Assembly (NCBI GenBank): GCA_028335825.1
Contig: JAIOKI010000008.1
Span: 434,001-498,000 of the forward strand
Length of the DNA stretch: 64,000 nucleotides
DNA from: Nosema muscidifuracis
Taxonomy: Eukaryota; Microsporidia; Nosematidae
Reading direction: 5' to 3'
Position 1 is the stretch's first letter, and each line of letters starts with the position of its first letter. This document shows, one piece after another, positions 9,030 through 19,494 of the stretch. A program made the translations under genes and the position numbers. The notes beneath the pieces are model-generated. The model did not search any database. It saw nothing but the letters and a program-made list of their open reading frames with translations, and was not told where the DNA came from.

Positions 9030-9415
9030 ATATTTCGAACTAAAATAATTTAATTTTTCTATTAATAAAATTTACCTTGATTGGTTAAATATTTCGAACT
9101 AAAATATTTAAAATAATTTACTTATTCTATTAAAAAATTTAATTTGATTCGCTAAATAATTCGATTAAATTTTCGAACTAAAATATTTAAAATAATTTAC
9201 TTATTCTATTAAAAAATTTAATTTGATTCGCTAAATAATTCGATTAAATTTTCGAACTAAAATATTTAAAATAATTTACTTATTCTATTAAAAAATTTAA
9301 TTTGATTCGCTAAATAATTCGATTAAATTTTCGAACTAAAATATTTAAAATAATTTACTTCCTCTATTAAAAAATTTAATTTAATTAGCTAAATAATTCT
9401 TCTCTTAAAATAATT
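9030..9415. repeat. 79-bp tandem repeat array
   Basis: The motif CGAACTAAAATATTTAAAAT recurs at 9095, 9174, 9253 and 9332, an exact 79-base period, with a more diverged partial unit from about 9035. Copies are nearly identical, so the array is recent or homogenised. It fills the gap between the J-domain start and the 3' end of the primase gene. Confidence 0.85.
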
Positions 9416-9430
9416 TAATTTTGACATATT

Positions 9431-10606
9431 TCAATTGTCAATTTCGGATGACTTGACAATGTTTTGATCATTTTTTTTATAAGTTATAAAATATTTTATA
9501 GGTGTAGTAATAGAACTATCATATTTCGTATTAGTAAGTATCTCAACTAATCTTTTACATCTTCCTGTAGGTTTAATATCTTTAAAAATATCTTCAATAT
9601 CTAAATTAGGAAACTTCTTTTCAATAAATTTTTTATCATCTACAAAAGGACATAAATATTTATTTTCACTATTCTTTAATGAAGTCATCTTTGAACATGA
9701 AAAGCACATATAATTAGCTTTTTTACCTTCTAATCCATAATTATGCCTAATATTATACAAATAATTTTTATCAAATTCTTGTTTACTAATCTTAAAATTA
9801 TTTCTAAAAAAATCTACTGTATTTTCTAAAGGATAATTCAAATCTTTAAGAAAAAGACATAAAGATTGTCTATCGTTATATTTTAAATGTTTAGTATTTT
9901 TCATTATATCTATCATTTTATTTATACACGGTGGAAAATATTTTTCATGATCGTCAAGATTGAGTAAATTAGTAAGTTGATTAGATGAAGATTTTTCAAC
10001 AAATATTTTCTGACACATTTTTTCTAATCTTTCATCAGGATAATCTTTAAGTTTCTTCTTAAGATTTATCATATCTAATTCCAAACAATTTCTAAACTCG
10101 TTTTTTAATAAAATTTTTGCTTGATCTGAATTTAATATACCGTATCCATTTTTAAATTTAATTTCTCTATTGGCTAGTAGTTCACTTACTCTACTAAAAT
10201 GTACAAAACAAGTATCTAAAAACATTAATTCGGAATTTTTATATAATAAAGGATCCAAATAAACTTTTCCATCAGATATTCGTACATCATGTATTCTAAA
10301 TTTTGTATCATAAATATCTTGCTGGCGTAATCTTAAATTAAATAACTTAGTTTCCATATTTGTAAACCAAATGGATGTCCAATCAATATTTGAACAAATT
10401 AATCGAGTAACAAAATGTGATTCAGTATCTTCTTCTGTATTTTCGTAATCAAATTTATCTAAATTAGTTATATTATCTTCAATCATTCTAAGTAATTTAA
10501 TTCTACTGTTAAGAAGTTTAACAAATCTTTCGTAATTGTAATATGGATTATGGAGATCAGTATAGAATTTTGGTCCTATTTTTGTAATCTTTTTTATTTT
10601 TTTCAT
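9431..10606 (-). CDS. PRI2: DNA primase large subunit
   Basis: The 391-residue product is the iron-sulfur subunit of primase, which works with the small subunit and DNA polymerase alpha to make RNA primers in the nucleus. The C-terminal domain is clear: FPPCINKMI at 224-232, a conserved helix with LKYNDRQSLCLFLKDL, YLYNIRHNYGLEGKK at about 282-296, FSCSKM at 302-307 and YLCPF at 317-321. The four expected 4Fe-4S cysteines are C227, C304, C319 and C350. Length is somewhat below the yeast protein. CCC abuts the ATG. Confidence 0.9.
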   Translation of the reverse strand: MKKIKKITKIGPKFYTDLHNPYYNYERFVKLLNSRIKLLRMIEDNITNLDKFDYENTEEDTESHFVTRLICSNIDWTSIWFTNMETKLFNLRLRQQDIYDTKFRIHDVRISDGKVYLDPLLYKNSELMFLDTCFVHFSRVSELLANREIKFKNGYGILNSDQAKILLKNEFRNCLELDMINLKKKLKDYPDERLEKMCQKIFVEKSSSNQLTNLLNLDDHEKYFPPCINKMIDIMKNTKHLKYNDRQSLCLFLKDLNYPLENTVDFFRNNFKISKQEFDKNYLYNIRHNYGLEGKKANYMCFSCSKMTSLKNSENKYLCPFVDDKKFIEKKFPNLDIEDIFKDIKPTGRCKRLVEILTNTKYDSSITTPIKYFITYKKNDQNIVKSSEIDN

Positions 10607-11043
10607 GGGATGAGATTATATTAAAAATAGTATTTTATTTAAAAAAATGGTATTTCAATTTATTAATACAACATTTTGTTATTTCAATTTATGGAGAGGT
10701 ATTTCAATTTGATCAAGATCATTTTTTTATTTCAATTTATAAAGAGGTATTTCAATTTATAGAGAGGTATTTTATTTGATCAAGATCATTTTTTTATTTC
10801 AATTTATGGAAAAGTATTTTATTTGAACAAAATCGTTAAAATTTTTTAAAGAAAATCAATGTATTATTTTATAAAAATCAATATACCATTTTATAAAAAT
10901 CAATGTTTTATTTTATATCTATCAAAGTACTATTTACTAAAAATCAATGTACCATTTTATAAAAATCAATGCAACATTTTATAAAAAATAATACGCCATT
11001 TTATTAAAGAAAATGACAAAATATTTTGTTTATATAAATTAGT
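10607..11043. repeat. A+T spacer with two short repeat types
   Basis: From about 10650 to 10820 GGTATTTCAATTTATGGAGA-like units alternate with GATCAAGATCATTTTTTT. From about 10850 to 11000 a ~28-base unit (AAAAATCAATGTACCATTTT) recurs five to six times. No gene is seen. Confidence 0.6.
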
Positions 11044-11739
11044 TTATTTTCTAAGTTCGATTTTTATAATAGCAAGTAAAGTCAAAATAAGTACAAGTCC
11101 ACCCATAAAATACATTATCTTATCTTTAACTCCCTTATAATTATTTTTTAATATTTCTAGTTCATTATTAACCTTCTCTATATTCATATTAGATGACTCA
11201 TAAATAATGTCAAGTCTGTCTATACTAAATGATCCTTGATGTATTAACATCTTCATTTCTAATATAAAATTTGTAATTTCATAAATATTCTTTTTGATTT
11301 CCATAATATTATCTAATTCTAAAGTAGCATTCATCTGATATTCTTCTTCAAGTACATCTTTAGATATTTCTTGACAACTTATATTAAGAAAAGATTGCTG
11401 AACTTGTTTATAATCAAGAAGAACTGTTTTAAGTTTAGTATTAAAATAATTTATAATAAAATTGTTTAGATTAATATCTGTAGTGCATATCTCAAGAATC
11501 ATTTTTTCTACCTCTTTAAATCTTTCTTTAAGTAAATCATTCATTTTCTGAATTTCTAATCTTTTTTTCTTTTTCGATTCAAAAGAAGGAAGTTTAAGCT
11601 TGTCTTGCTTAATATTTAGTAATTTAATATTTTTGTATATTTCATCAATAGATTTCCTTATTTTAGATACGTCTATAAAAGATTTAGGTTTGCTACATGG
11701 ATTAAGTCTTTTATATTCTAGTGTTCTGTTAATAATCAT
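11044..11739 (-). CDS. Syntaxin-like SNARE (probable Qa)
   Basis: The 231-residue protein has an N-terminal helical region, a SNARE-like heptad helix at about residues 145-205 and a single C-terminal membrane anchor (IMYFMGGLVLILTLLAIIKI) with a four-residue basic tail. The segment EITNFILEMKMLIHQGSFSIDRLD resembles the centre of the syntaxin SNARE motif, with a glutamine near the ionic zero layer. That glutamine appears one residue off from the syntaxin-1 position in a simple alignment. Such proteins drive membrane fusion on the secretory or endosomal path. No CCC motif is seen before the ATG. It lies 41 bases 3' of BUD31 on the same strand. Confidence 0.65.
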   Translation of the reverse strand: MIINRTLEYKRLNPCSKPKSFIDVSKIRKSIDEIYKNIKLLNIKQDKLKLPSFESKKKKRLEIQKMNDLLKERFKEVEKMILEICTTDINLNNFIINYFNTKLKTVLLDYKQVQQSFLNISCQEISKDVLEEEYQMNATLELDNIMEIKKNIYEITNFILEMKMLIHQGSFSIDRLDIIYESSNMNIEKVNNELEILKNNYKGVKDKIMYFMGGLVLILTLLAIIKIELRK

Positions 11740-11780
11740 TTGTTTATAATTTAAAACAAAATAGAAAATTTAAACAAAGA

Positions 11781-12152
11781 TTAGAAACTTCCACATCCAT
11801 TACAAGCACAATTTTCACAAACAAATAAATCTTCATTATATTTAGCAGGAAGTCTACATTTACACACGTTATTAAACTTATGATCTATTGGTTGAATACA
11901 TCGTAAACAACATACATTTTCATACCCAGGTTTTTTCCATACAGTGATTAAATTATGATCTGCTAAATTATTCTCTACAAGTTTCTTATATATATCTTTA
12001 TTTAACAAGTTTTCTTGAAATAATTTTGAAATATATTTATTTCTCTGATAATGTAATTTAAAAATATTTGAATCGGGACATTTCATTTGATCTTCTATAT
12101 CACGAAGAAATTTTACTAAATCATCAAAAATTTTTTGATGTTCAAATTCCAT
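11781..12152 (-). CDS. BUD31: Pre-mRNA splicing factor BUD31 (G10)
   Basis: The 123-residue product carries the BUD31/G10 C-terminal zinc-cluster block: CCLRCIQPIDHKF, then VCKCRLP, then VCENCACNGCGSF at the extreme C terminus. BUD31 is a component of the activated spliceosome. The length is somewhat under the usual 144-157 residues. ACCC lies about 14 bases before the ATG. Its presence implies that this species keeps spliceosomal introns, which several microsporidia have lost. Confidence 0.85.
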   Translation of the reverse strand: MEFEHQKIFDDLVKFLRDIEDQMKCPDSNIFKLHYQRNKYISKLFQENLLNKDIYKKLVENNLADHNLITVWKKPGYENVCCLRCIQPIDHKFNNVCKCRLPAKYNEDLFVCENCACNGCGSF

Positions 12153-12644
12153 TCTTACAAAACAAGGGTAAAAAATTTGTCATATATTTAAATATTAACT
12201 TAAACCTTCATATTATATATTTGATAGATAATTTCCTATCAAATATAATTTCCTTGACTTAATAGTGTTAAGGTTTTGTTCAATAAAATATTTGATAGAT
12301 AATTTTTTTCAAATATAATCTTATTGATTTGTTCTTGGCTTGATAGTGTTAAGCTTTTGTTCAATAATATATTCATTACAAATCTAATCCTAGAATATTT
12401 TCTCAAAAATATCTTATTAATTTTTTTCCTACCATAACCTTCATAAGGTGTTATTCAATAATAAAAAAAAAACTAATTTTTTCTACTCTCTTAGAACTGC
12501 ATCATAATCCTTTACAGAATTTATATTTTAATTATGTCAAATTGATTAAAAATATTATATTTTTGTAATATTAATATACTTGCCTTAAATATTTTTTTAT
12601 TGATTTTCCTTACTAAGCATATCAATAAGATTAACACATTCTCA
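12153..12644. other. Gene-free A+T stretch
   Basis: Roughly 490 bases. A unit with ATTTGATAGATAATTT and TAGTGTTAAGGTTTTGTTCA occurs twice between about 12215 and 12375. No frame or RNA is evident. Confidence 0.5.
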
Positions 12645-13433
12645 TTAAAAAAACAATCTTTCATTTTTATATACATAAAATGATTTAGCATACCTAACTA
12701 TCTTATAAACTACATCTTCATTTATAAGAAAGACTATTTCACCATAACCATCATCTAATATTTTACCAAAACTAGTACATATAGAATTCTTATCTAAGTT
12801 TAATATATACATTTTTGATAAATAGAGATTTAAATATTCTATATTATTTATCATAAAAAATTCATTGTCAACAATAAAATCAACAAATTTTTTTAAATAA
12901 ATGATTTGCCAATCCTCAATATTTGTGATTTCATCATTTATCCATTTTTCTAAATAAATAATTTTAAATTCGTATACATCTTCTACAAAACTCTGTTCAT
13001 TAAAATCATTTCTTAATTGTCTTTGATCGATGTAAATACTATTTTTAAATCTGATAAATATAACAAAATCTCTTTTTTTTATTTCTTCGTCTACATAACC
13101 TTTATTATTGATTATTTGTATTCCTTTATTTAACAAATCAATACAAGGATTTATTGTGTTAATATTATAATCGATATGAGTTTCTTTTTTTACATCGTAT
13201 GCTTTAATTATATCTTTGTTTATTAGATCGTATGTTGTCAATAAAGTATCAATTTCTACTTTACACATGTTCATATTAAATTTGAGATCTTTGTACTTGT
13301 CTTCTATAAAATGTTTGTTACTAAGTTCGTTCCATGCTTTACTCAAATTGTCTGTAACTTCTTCATATATTGCTGTATTTTCTTGAATTTTGGATATTTT
13401 TTTTAGATTGTAATCTTTTAAATTTATTTTCAT
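12645..13433 (-). CDS. Unknown charged protein
   Basis: The 262-residue product starts at an ATG preceded by ACCCTCAACAGC, supporting a real gene. It is Lys/Asn/Ile-rich with helical N-terminal and central thirds and a more beta-like C-terminal end (FGKILDDGYGEIVFLINEDVVYKIV). There is no signal peptide, membrane segment or metal-binding cluster. I do not recognise the family. Confidence 0.5.
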   Translation of the reverse strand: MKINLKDYNLKKISKIQENTAIYEEVTDNLSKAWNELSNKHFIEDKYKDLKFNMNMCKVEIDTLLTTYDLINKDIIKAYDVKKETHIDYNINTINPCIDLLNKGIQIINNKGYVDEEIKKRDFVIFIRFKNSIYIDQRQLRNDFNEQSFVEDVYEFKIIYLEKWINDEITNIEDWQIIYLKKFVDFIVDNEFFMINNIEYLNLYLSKMYILNLDKNSICTSFGKILDDGYGEIVFLINEDVVYKIVRYAKSFYVYKNERLFF

Positions 13434-15377
13434 GCTGTTGAGGGTTTAAATATAATTTTGCATAAATGGATTGATTAACATTATTAAAATAGAAGATCTA
13501 TATTTATTTATTATAATAAGTTTAATTGATTAAGATAAAAAATACAAATGATTTTCGATAACACATCTTTTATATGGCATGTTAATAAGTTATAGTTCTC
13601 AAAAGGAAAAAAATACGTTTAAATTATATTCGCTGATTACCTCTTATTTAATTTAAAATAATGTAGTCTTTTTAAAAATTAAAATTTTCGTCAGCTAAAA
13701 TAAGTCGTATTTTTAATGGCAATATCTCAGATAAATTTCATCTGAAAATATTTAAGTTTCTTTATAATTTTACATTAGTAAGGTGTTGAGCCAAGTTTTT
13801 GTCGTTATTAATTTTAGATTTAAGATTAGCTTAAAACTGGCTTTGTACATGTACCTTTAATAAAAAATAGTAGGAGCTTGGAAGTTCTTCAAGATGCTGT
13901 TACCTGATAGCAAAATTGATTGGTTTGAAATAAGTGTTGGTTTATTGTTTAGCCTGTACACTGATAAACTCCTGTGAGTTGACATATATGATTAATTGTG
14001 TGCTTTCTAATACTTGTTTTAGTTCTCATACATTTCACCAAGTTAGATTTATTAAATATATTGATTAATTTTATGAAGAATAAAAGAAAATTATTTTATG
14101 TACGAATTAATACCACATTTTAATATCTTAAAAATCAAATTATCTTGATTCAATCAAGATCTTTGTGTATGCCTCAAGTCACAAATTCCTACTAACCGTA
14201 ATTCTTTTTTAGACCATTAAAAAAATATTTTTATATTAATTATGTTTTGTATTACAAAAACTTCTTTAAAATTTTCAATAAAATTCTTTTTTTGACGTAG
14301 TATTTTGTCTGATCGAAAATAAAATAACTTTTTATAAATCAGATGGTTCTGAATTATCTTGATTTCATTCTTTTATTTAAGAAAAAGTAAAGCTTTTCTG
14401 TTCTCAAACAGTATTGTACTTTTATTAGTAAGAGCTAAAAAATTAATAAAAATTAAATTTAACATTTTTATATATTTAATGATATAAGAAGATGCATCAT
14501 TCTTTGCTTAAATATTATTAAAACCATTGTTTAATAATTTAAATCAGTCATATTTTTTTCTAGGTAAAATTTATCATAATATTTATACAAAAAATAATAA
14601 ATAGTAAATGAATTTTAATATATCCCTAATTGCTTGTCTTGTTATTTGTATCCAATAAGTATATTTATTTAAATAATATATTGTTATATTGAATATAATT
14701 TTTTGAGAAAATTAAATGTTAATTCTTTTTCTGTGATAATAATATTATCTTGTAATTTAAGCTGATAAGTTTATTATATTTTGTGAAACATAAGGTTTTT
14801 GAATTACAGAAAAGTATTATTATTAACTTTAAATTGTAATGTCTTATATATAATTTTAATAAAATATCGAGATAATACTTGGGATTTTAATCAAGTATTT
14901 CATGTGATTAATTGAAAGTCATTCTGCTAATATTTTATTAAATTTCTACAGTTTAAAAGAAAACTAAATAGGTTTATTAATTTACTTAAAAACTATCATA
15001 TAATAAGAATCTTATGTAGCATAGCAACAAGACTCTTATTAAAATGTTGAAAAAATTATATCGTAAAACTTTTATTTTTGTTAATCAAGAATTTTTTGGT
15101 CAGGTGACAGATAATCAAATACGAGTTTAAATAGTTTTATGTATTAAAAATATTTATATAGTTAGTTTTTACTTCAAAAGTTAATTCTTGTTAATTAACT
15201 ATTTAATATAAATAAATATATACTAAGGAAATATAAAAAGTTACAAATGAGTATTAAATAATTATATTACTTATATATTATATTCTGAGTACAATAAAAA
15301 ATGATTAATGACCTAGTCATACTCTTTTATATTGTTAAAGAATATGCTCGTAAAAAAATTTTGAATCAAAGTCAATT
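13434..15377. other. Gene-poor stretch with one short GC-richer open frame
   Basis: About 1.9 kb without a supported gene. Composition rises in G+C at about 13780-14030. There, 13864-13977 on the + strand is open for 37 codons (with KFFKMLLPDSKIDWFE) and looks like a remnant of a decayed gene. The rest is irregular A+T DNA. Confidence 0.45.
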
Positions 15378-16958
15378 CTAAGAAGTAAAATTTAATAATA
15401 ATTTAAGTTCATTATGGATATCTAAAGGTAGTAGTTCTGCCTTTTTTAAAATATCATCAAGTTTATCATTAGCTATTTTAAGACAATACCTTGGATATAA
15501 CCCACCCACACATTTCACATTCAATAACTTATTAAGAATACAGAACGTAACATCATTTCTAAGTAATAATGTATTTAAAAGAAGCTCTCGATCTTTTATT
15601 ATCTTTGAAAAAATTGTAAGAAGATTTCCGGTTTTTTTCTCCAACTTGAAATAATCAAATAGATCATCGTAATTTTTTTTCCAATTATAAATTTCAACAT
15701 TAGTATCATCTTCGATGTACATTTTATCAAGCAATTTACAAAATATAGCTATAAAAAAAAGATTAGAGGTGTTAGACATTTTCATTTTATAGTTTAAAAT
15801 GGTATTTTTTAGTTTCTGAATGTCAATATCATTTTCAATAAGTATTTTTCCTGCTAAGCAATTAAAAATAGTATCAGAAAACAAATTAAGCTTTATGAAA
15901 TAATCACTCTGTTTCTTTGATATTAAAGACATCTCTCCAAGTAAAAAATAAATCAATATATTGTAAGATGAAGGACTTGATTCTATAATTCTATTCATAA
16001 TAACCGTCTTTACTTTATTTGATAAAGAATTAAATAATAAAAAACAATCTATAACATCATCGCAAGTCAAATTGATAAACCAGTTTGATAATTGTAAAAT
16101 TTCATTATTCATTTCATGAGTTAGATAAATTTGTTTACTAGGAAGATAGAAGTTTATAAAATTTTCTATAGAATTTATATATTTCTCTCTTTCTTCTAAC
16201 ATTGAGAAATCTAAGTTAGTATTACCATTTTTAGAATGATAAAATAATCCAACATGATTCATGAAATTATAAGATCTTACAAAATTGAAATTCTTAAAAA
16301 TTTCGTTAACTAAATATTTCGATTTCAAATTAAGACAACCATTTTGACTTATATTTTCTACAGCATATTTATTCCAATCAATTTCTGTTCCAGATATTTC
16401 AATGAAAAAAGACTTATTAAATGATTCAAACTTTAGTTGAAAATATATTTCATCATCATTAAATTTAATATCCACAAAATTAATTGGTTCATTTGAAAAT
16501 TCAAATTGTAAATCGGAAAACCCACTCATAAAAAATACTTTTTTTTCTCCTCTGTCAATTTTTTTCATTTTTTCACACAAGTTATTATATAATTGATCAA
16601 TTTCATCTTCAAATAGATCATTCTTAGTTATATTATAATATATTTGTTCATCCTTAAAATTACTTTCTAATTTAAGTAAATAATCAACATTTTTCTCAAT
16701 CGTTTCCTCTTTAATGATATTACAATATATATCGCAAACATGCTCAACATGATGACGATAATAATTGACACCATAAGGGTGTAATATAGATATGAATGTA
16801 ACATGATGATCCAAAGATACAGTAATAATTGTTATTTTATCATCTTTATTCAGTTTTATATAATCCTTCTTATTGTATTTCTCAAGTATTGTATTTTGTA
16901 TATTGTTATATAACTCTATATATGATGCTAAAATATAAAAAAAATATATAAAAATCAT
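15378..16958 (-). CDS. Predicted secreted protein, divergent member of a local family
   Basis: The 526-residue product begins with a hydrophobic signal-peptide-like stretch (MIFIYFFYILASYIE) followed by YNNIQNTILEKYNKKDY, which aligns with ENIQNTIISKYKKKEF in the two copies at 21342 and 26439. Similarity returns in the C-terminal half (DDVIDCFLLFNSLSNKVK against DDLLSVGLLYYSLTDDMK, and LISKK). It is therefore a distant paralog. The body is helical and Asn/Lys-rich, with no membrane helix or catalytic motif I can name. CCCC sits two bases before the ATG. Secretion and a host-interface role are inferred from the signal peptide and the local expansion. Confidence 0.6.
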   Translation of the reverse strand: MIFIYFFYILASYIELYNNIQNTILEKYNKKDYIKLNKDDKITIITVSLDHHVTFISILHPYGVNYYRHHVEHVCDIYCNIIKEETIEKNVDYLLKLESNFKDEQIYYNITKNDLFEDEIDQLYNNLCEKMKKIDRGEKKVFFMSGFSDLQFEFSNEPINFVDIKFNDDEIYFQLKFESFNKSFFIEISGTEIDWNKYAVENISQNGCLNLKSKYLVNEIFKNFNFVRSYNFMNHVGLFYHSKNGNTNLDFSMLEEREKYINSIENFINFYLPSKQIYLTHEMNNEILQLSNWFINLTCDDVIDCFLLFNSLSNKVKTVIMNRIIESSPSSYNILIYFLLGEMSLISKKQSDYFIKLNLFSDTIFNCLAGKILIENDIDIQKLKNTILNYKMKMSNTSNLFFIAIFCKLLDKMYIEDDTNVEIYNWKKNYDDLFDYFKLEKKTGNLLTIFSKIIKDRELLLNTLLLRNDVTFCILNKLLNVKCVGGLYPRYCLKIANDKLDDILKKAELLPLDIHNELKLLLNFTS

Positions 16959-18684
16959 TTGGGGATAAAAAAAATTAATTTAATAAATTTTTGATTTTAT
17001 GTTGATTTAAAATTTTAATTTAATAAATTGTAAATTTTTTATTATTATAGAATTGATAAATTTTTAATTTTATGTTGATTATAATTTTTTTAATTCAGTT
17101 TGAAAAATAGAATTTAAATTAAAAATAAATTTTCAAGGGTATTCTTGTTTATTTAACACATCATTCTGATGACATATTGTTGGATATTGATTATTAGTTA
17201 AAAATAAATACAGTCCTATTTATTGATTGTAAGTTTTGTTATTGATAGAAATATTAATATAAATTTGAATATATTCTGAGTATCATCATAATCTGATCTT
17301 AAATATTTCAGAGATTTTTATTAATAACGTAATAAAATAGACAGATTTATCAATATTTAGTCATTGAAAGATCTTAAATTAAGAATCATAGTAATTTAGA
17401 TCTAATGATTAAAATTATTTTTTTAGAAGAATCTAGTCTTACTTAGAAATTTATTTGATAATTTTGAAAGAAGTTATTTATAGTTTAAGATCATAAAATG
17501 TTAGAACAAGTAATTTAATTTGTTAAAAATATTTTAGAATTAAAAAAGAATTTTTAATGTAAGTCGTTGATATTAAAATAGAAACGATATTATTAGTAGG
17601 TAATCGTACTGAAGACAAGGCTCTTTTAAAATACATCCTATCATTTTAAAATTTCACAGTTTAAAATATTGTATTTGTTGATATTTTAAAAATTTTATAA
17701 AAAGAACCCTAGTTTTTTAGGATGTCTGAAACGAATAAAAATAAAACTATTAACAGTATTGATTATTGAATTTTATCAATTATCCGGTTTTTACTAACAT
17801 CACTCCTTTTCTTTCACTCAATAAAGAATTACAATATATAAAAAGTTTGAAATCTGATAATGGAAATCTTTAGCTATTTTCTAAATAATGTATTTTAATA
17901 TTTATTTTTGAAAAAAAAAATAATTTTTTTCTTGATCGTTAAGTATAAAGAAAACTATTTTTTTATCATAGATTATTTTGTTTAGAAATAATTGAAAAAA
18001 TAATATTTAAAGTAAAAAAACTAGTTAAAAATATCATCTTGCAATATTCTTAAAAAAGAAATTTAGACATATGCAGATTTTCACATAATTACAAAATATT
18101 TGTTAGTACCAAGTGAAGAACCATTTGGTCATTATAAATTCAAGTACAAATATTCATATTATAATGTTTTTTAATTAAAATATCTATCACAAGTATACAA
18201 TCTAATAAAGAAATTGTCTTATTTTTATATTACTTTGCCTTTAACAGAGTATATGAAAAATATAAATTTATTATTTTACAACATCAGAGATTTTCATATT
18301 CAAGACATAAACTAAATAAAATCTATTTTTTCATTAATCTTATATATTTTATATATATTAATTAAACCAATAGAATTTTGTATGTTTTATATTTTTTAAT
18401 TAAACTAATAGAATTTTATTAATCTTATGTATTGTATATTTTTTTGAACACATTATAAGAACAATGTGTTTATTTAAACTATTGATAAAATCAAAGTTTA
18501 AATTTTTAATTAAGTCAAAATTCCAATTTGAGTAAAAAAAATTTATTCTTATGAAAAAATATTTTTAGTTCAGTTAAAAAGAGTTTATAACATTTTATTA
18601 ATAAAATTATGATCAATTATTTTGTTTCAAAAATTGAAACTGATTTATACCTGATTATAACAATTTGTACTCACACTAAAAATT
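16959..18684. other. Gene-free stretch with a stranded start motif
   Basis: About 1.7 kb with no supported gene. At 17722 an ATG preceded by AACCCT opens only 15 codons (to 17769), which looks like the surviving start of a lost gene. Near 16975-17080 a TTAATTTAATAAATT unit with TTTTATGTTGATT recurs. Confidence 0.45.
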
Positions 18685-19494
18685 ATGAACTGGTTAACTG
18701 CTTATTTTTGTAAAGAATTTTTAAAAAATAATGATACAACCAAACCAACAGAATATTTTATTCATCAGAAAGGATGGACAAATGTAGAACTTACTAATTC
18801 AAAGGATGAAGTAAGATATGCTTTTATTAAAAAACCAAAAAAACTAACTCAGAATACTGAATGTATTTTCGTATTCCATGGACGAAGAGAACATAGAATA
18901 GATACAGTAACAACCTACAATTTATTTAATAATTGTGATGATAATTTCTTATATATCATTCCTGATTATAGAGGATTCGGTGATTCTAAGCTCGTTTTTG
19001 ACAAAGATGAAAATAATAAAGATTTACTTGATTGGGTAAATTATATTATAACGGAATATAAAATCAACACTTTTAGATTTGTAGGACATTCATTAGGAGC
19101 TGTCATTGCAACATATTTTTATGATTATCTTTTGAATGAAAAATATTTAAACGAATTTGATAATTTCAATATATCAAAAATTATATTGATAGCGCCATTT
19201 ACTGATACACTAAGTGTTACAAGGGAGAGTTTATTTCAAAACTGTATATTACGTGGTCTAATAACTCTACCTCTTAAATTAATCATACCAAAGGAAATAG
19301 ATTATGATTTAAGGAATATAAAATTGGATAAAAGGCTGTTTGTATTATTTCATGGAACTAAAGATGAAAGAATTAATATTTCTCATTCAAAATATCTTAG
19401 TGAAAAATATAATTTACGTTTGATAGAAGTAGAAAAAGATCATGATGAAATATTTGATATTGAACCAGTTTATGAATACATGCATTCAAATTAA
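18685..19494 (+). CDS. Alpha/beta-hydrolase, ABHD-type serine hydrolase
   Basis: The 269-residue product has the alpha/beta-hydrolase layout. The oxyanion-hole region is FVFHGRREHR at 62-71, the nucleophile elbow is GHSLG with Ser136, and the acid is in HGTKDERI with Asp228. The catalytic base is probably His253 in KDHDEIF. The sequence PDYRGFGDS matches the ABHD12/13 and monoglyceride-lipase type. A lipase or thioesterase activity on lipid esters is likely, but the substrate cannot be read from sequence. No signal peptide is seen and no CCC motif precedes the ATG. It stands alone in a gene-poor zone between secreted-family genes. Confidence 0.75.
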   Translation: MNWLTAYFCKEFLKNNDTTKPTEYFIHQKGWTNVELTNSKDEVRYAFIKKPKKLTQNTECIFVFHGRREHRIDTVTTYNLFNNCDDNFLYIIPDYRGFGDSKLVFDKDENNKDLLDWVNYIITEYKINTFRFVGHSLGAVIATYFYDYLLNEKYLNEFDNFNISKIILIAPFTDTLSVTRESLFQNCILRGLITLPLKLIIPKEIDYDLRNIKLDKRLFVLFHGTKDERINISHSKYLSEKYNLRLIEVEKDHDEIFDIEPVYEYMHSN

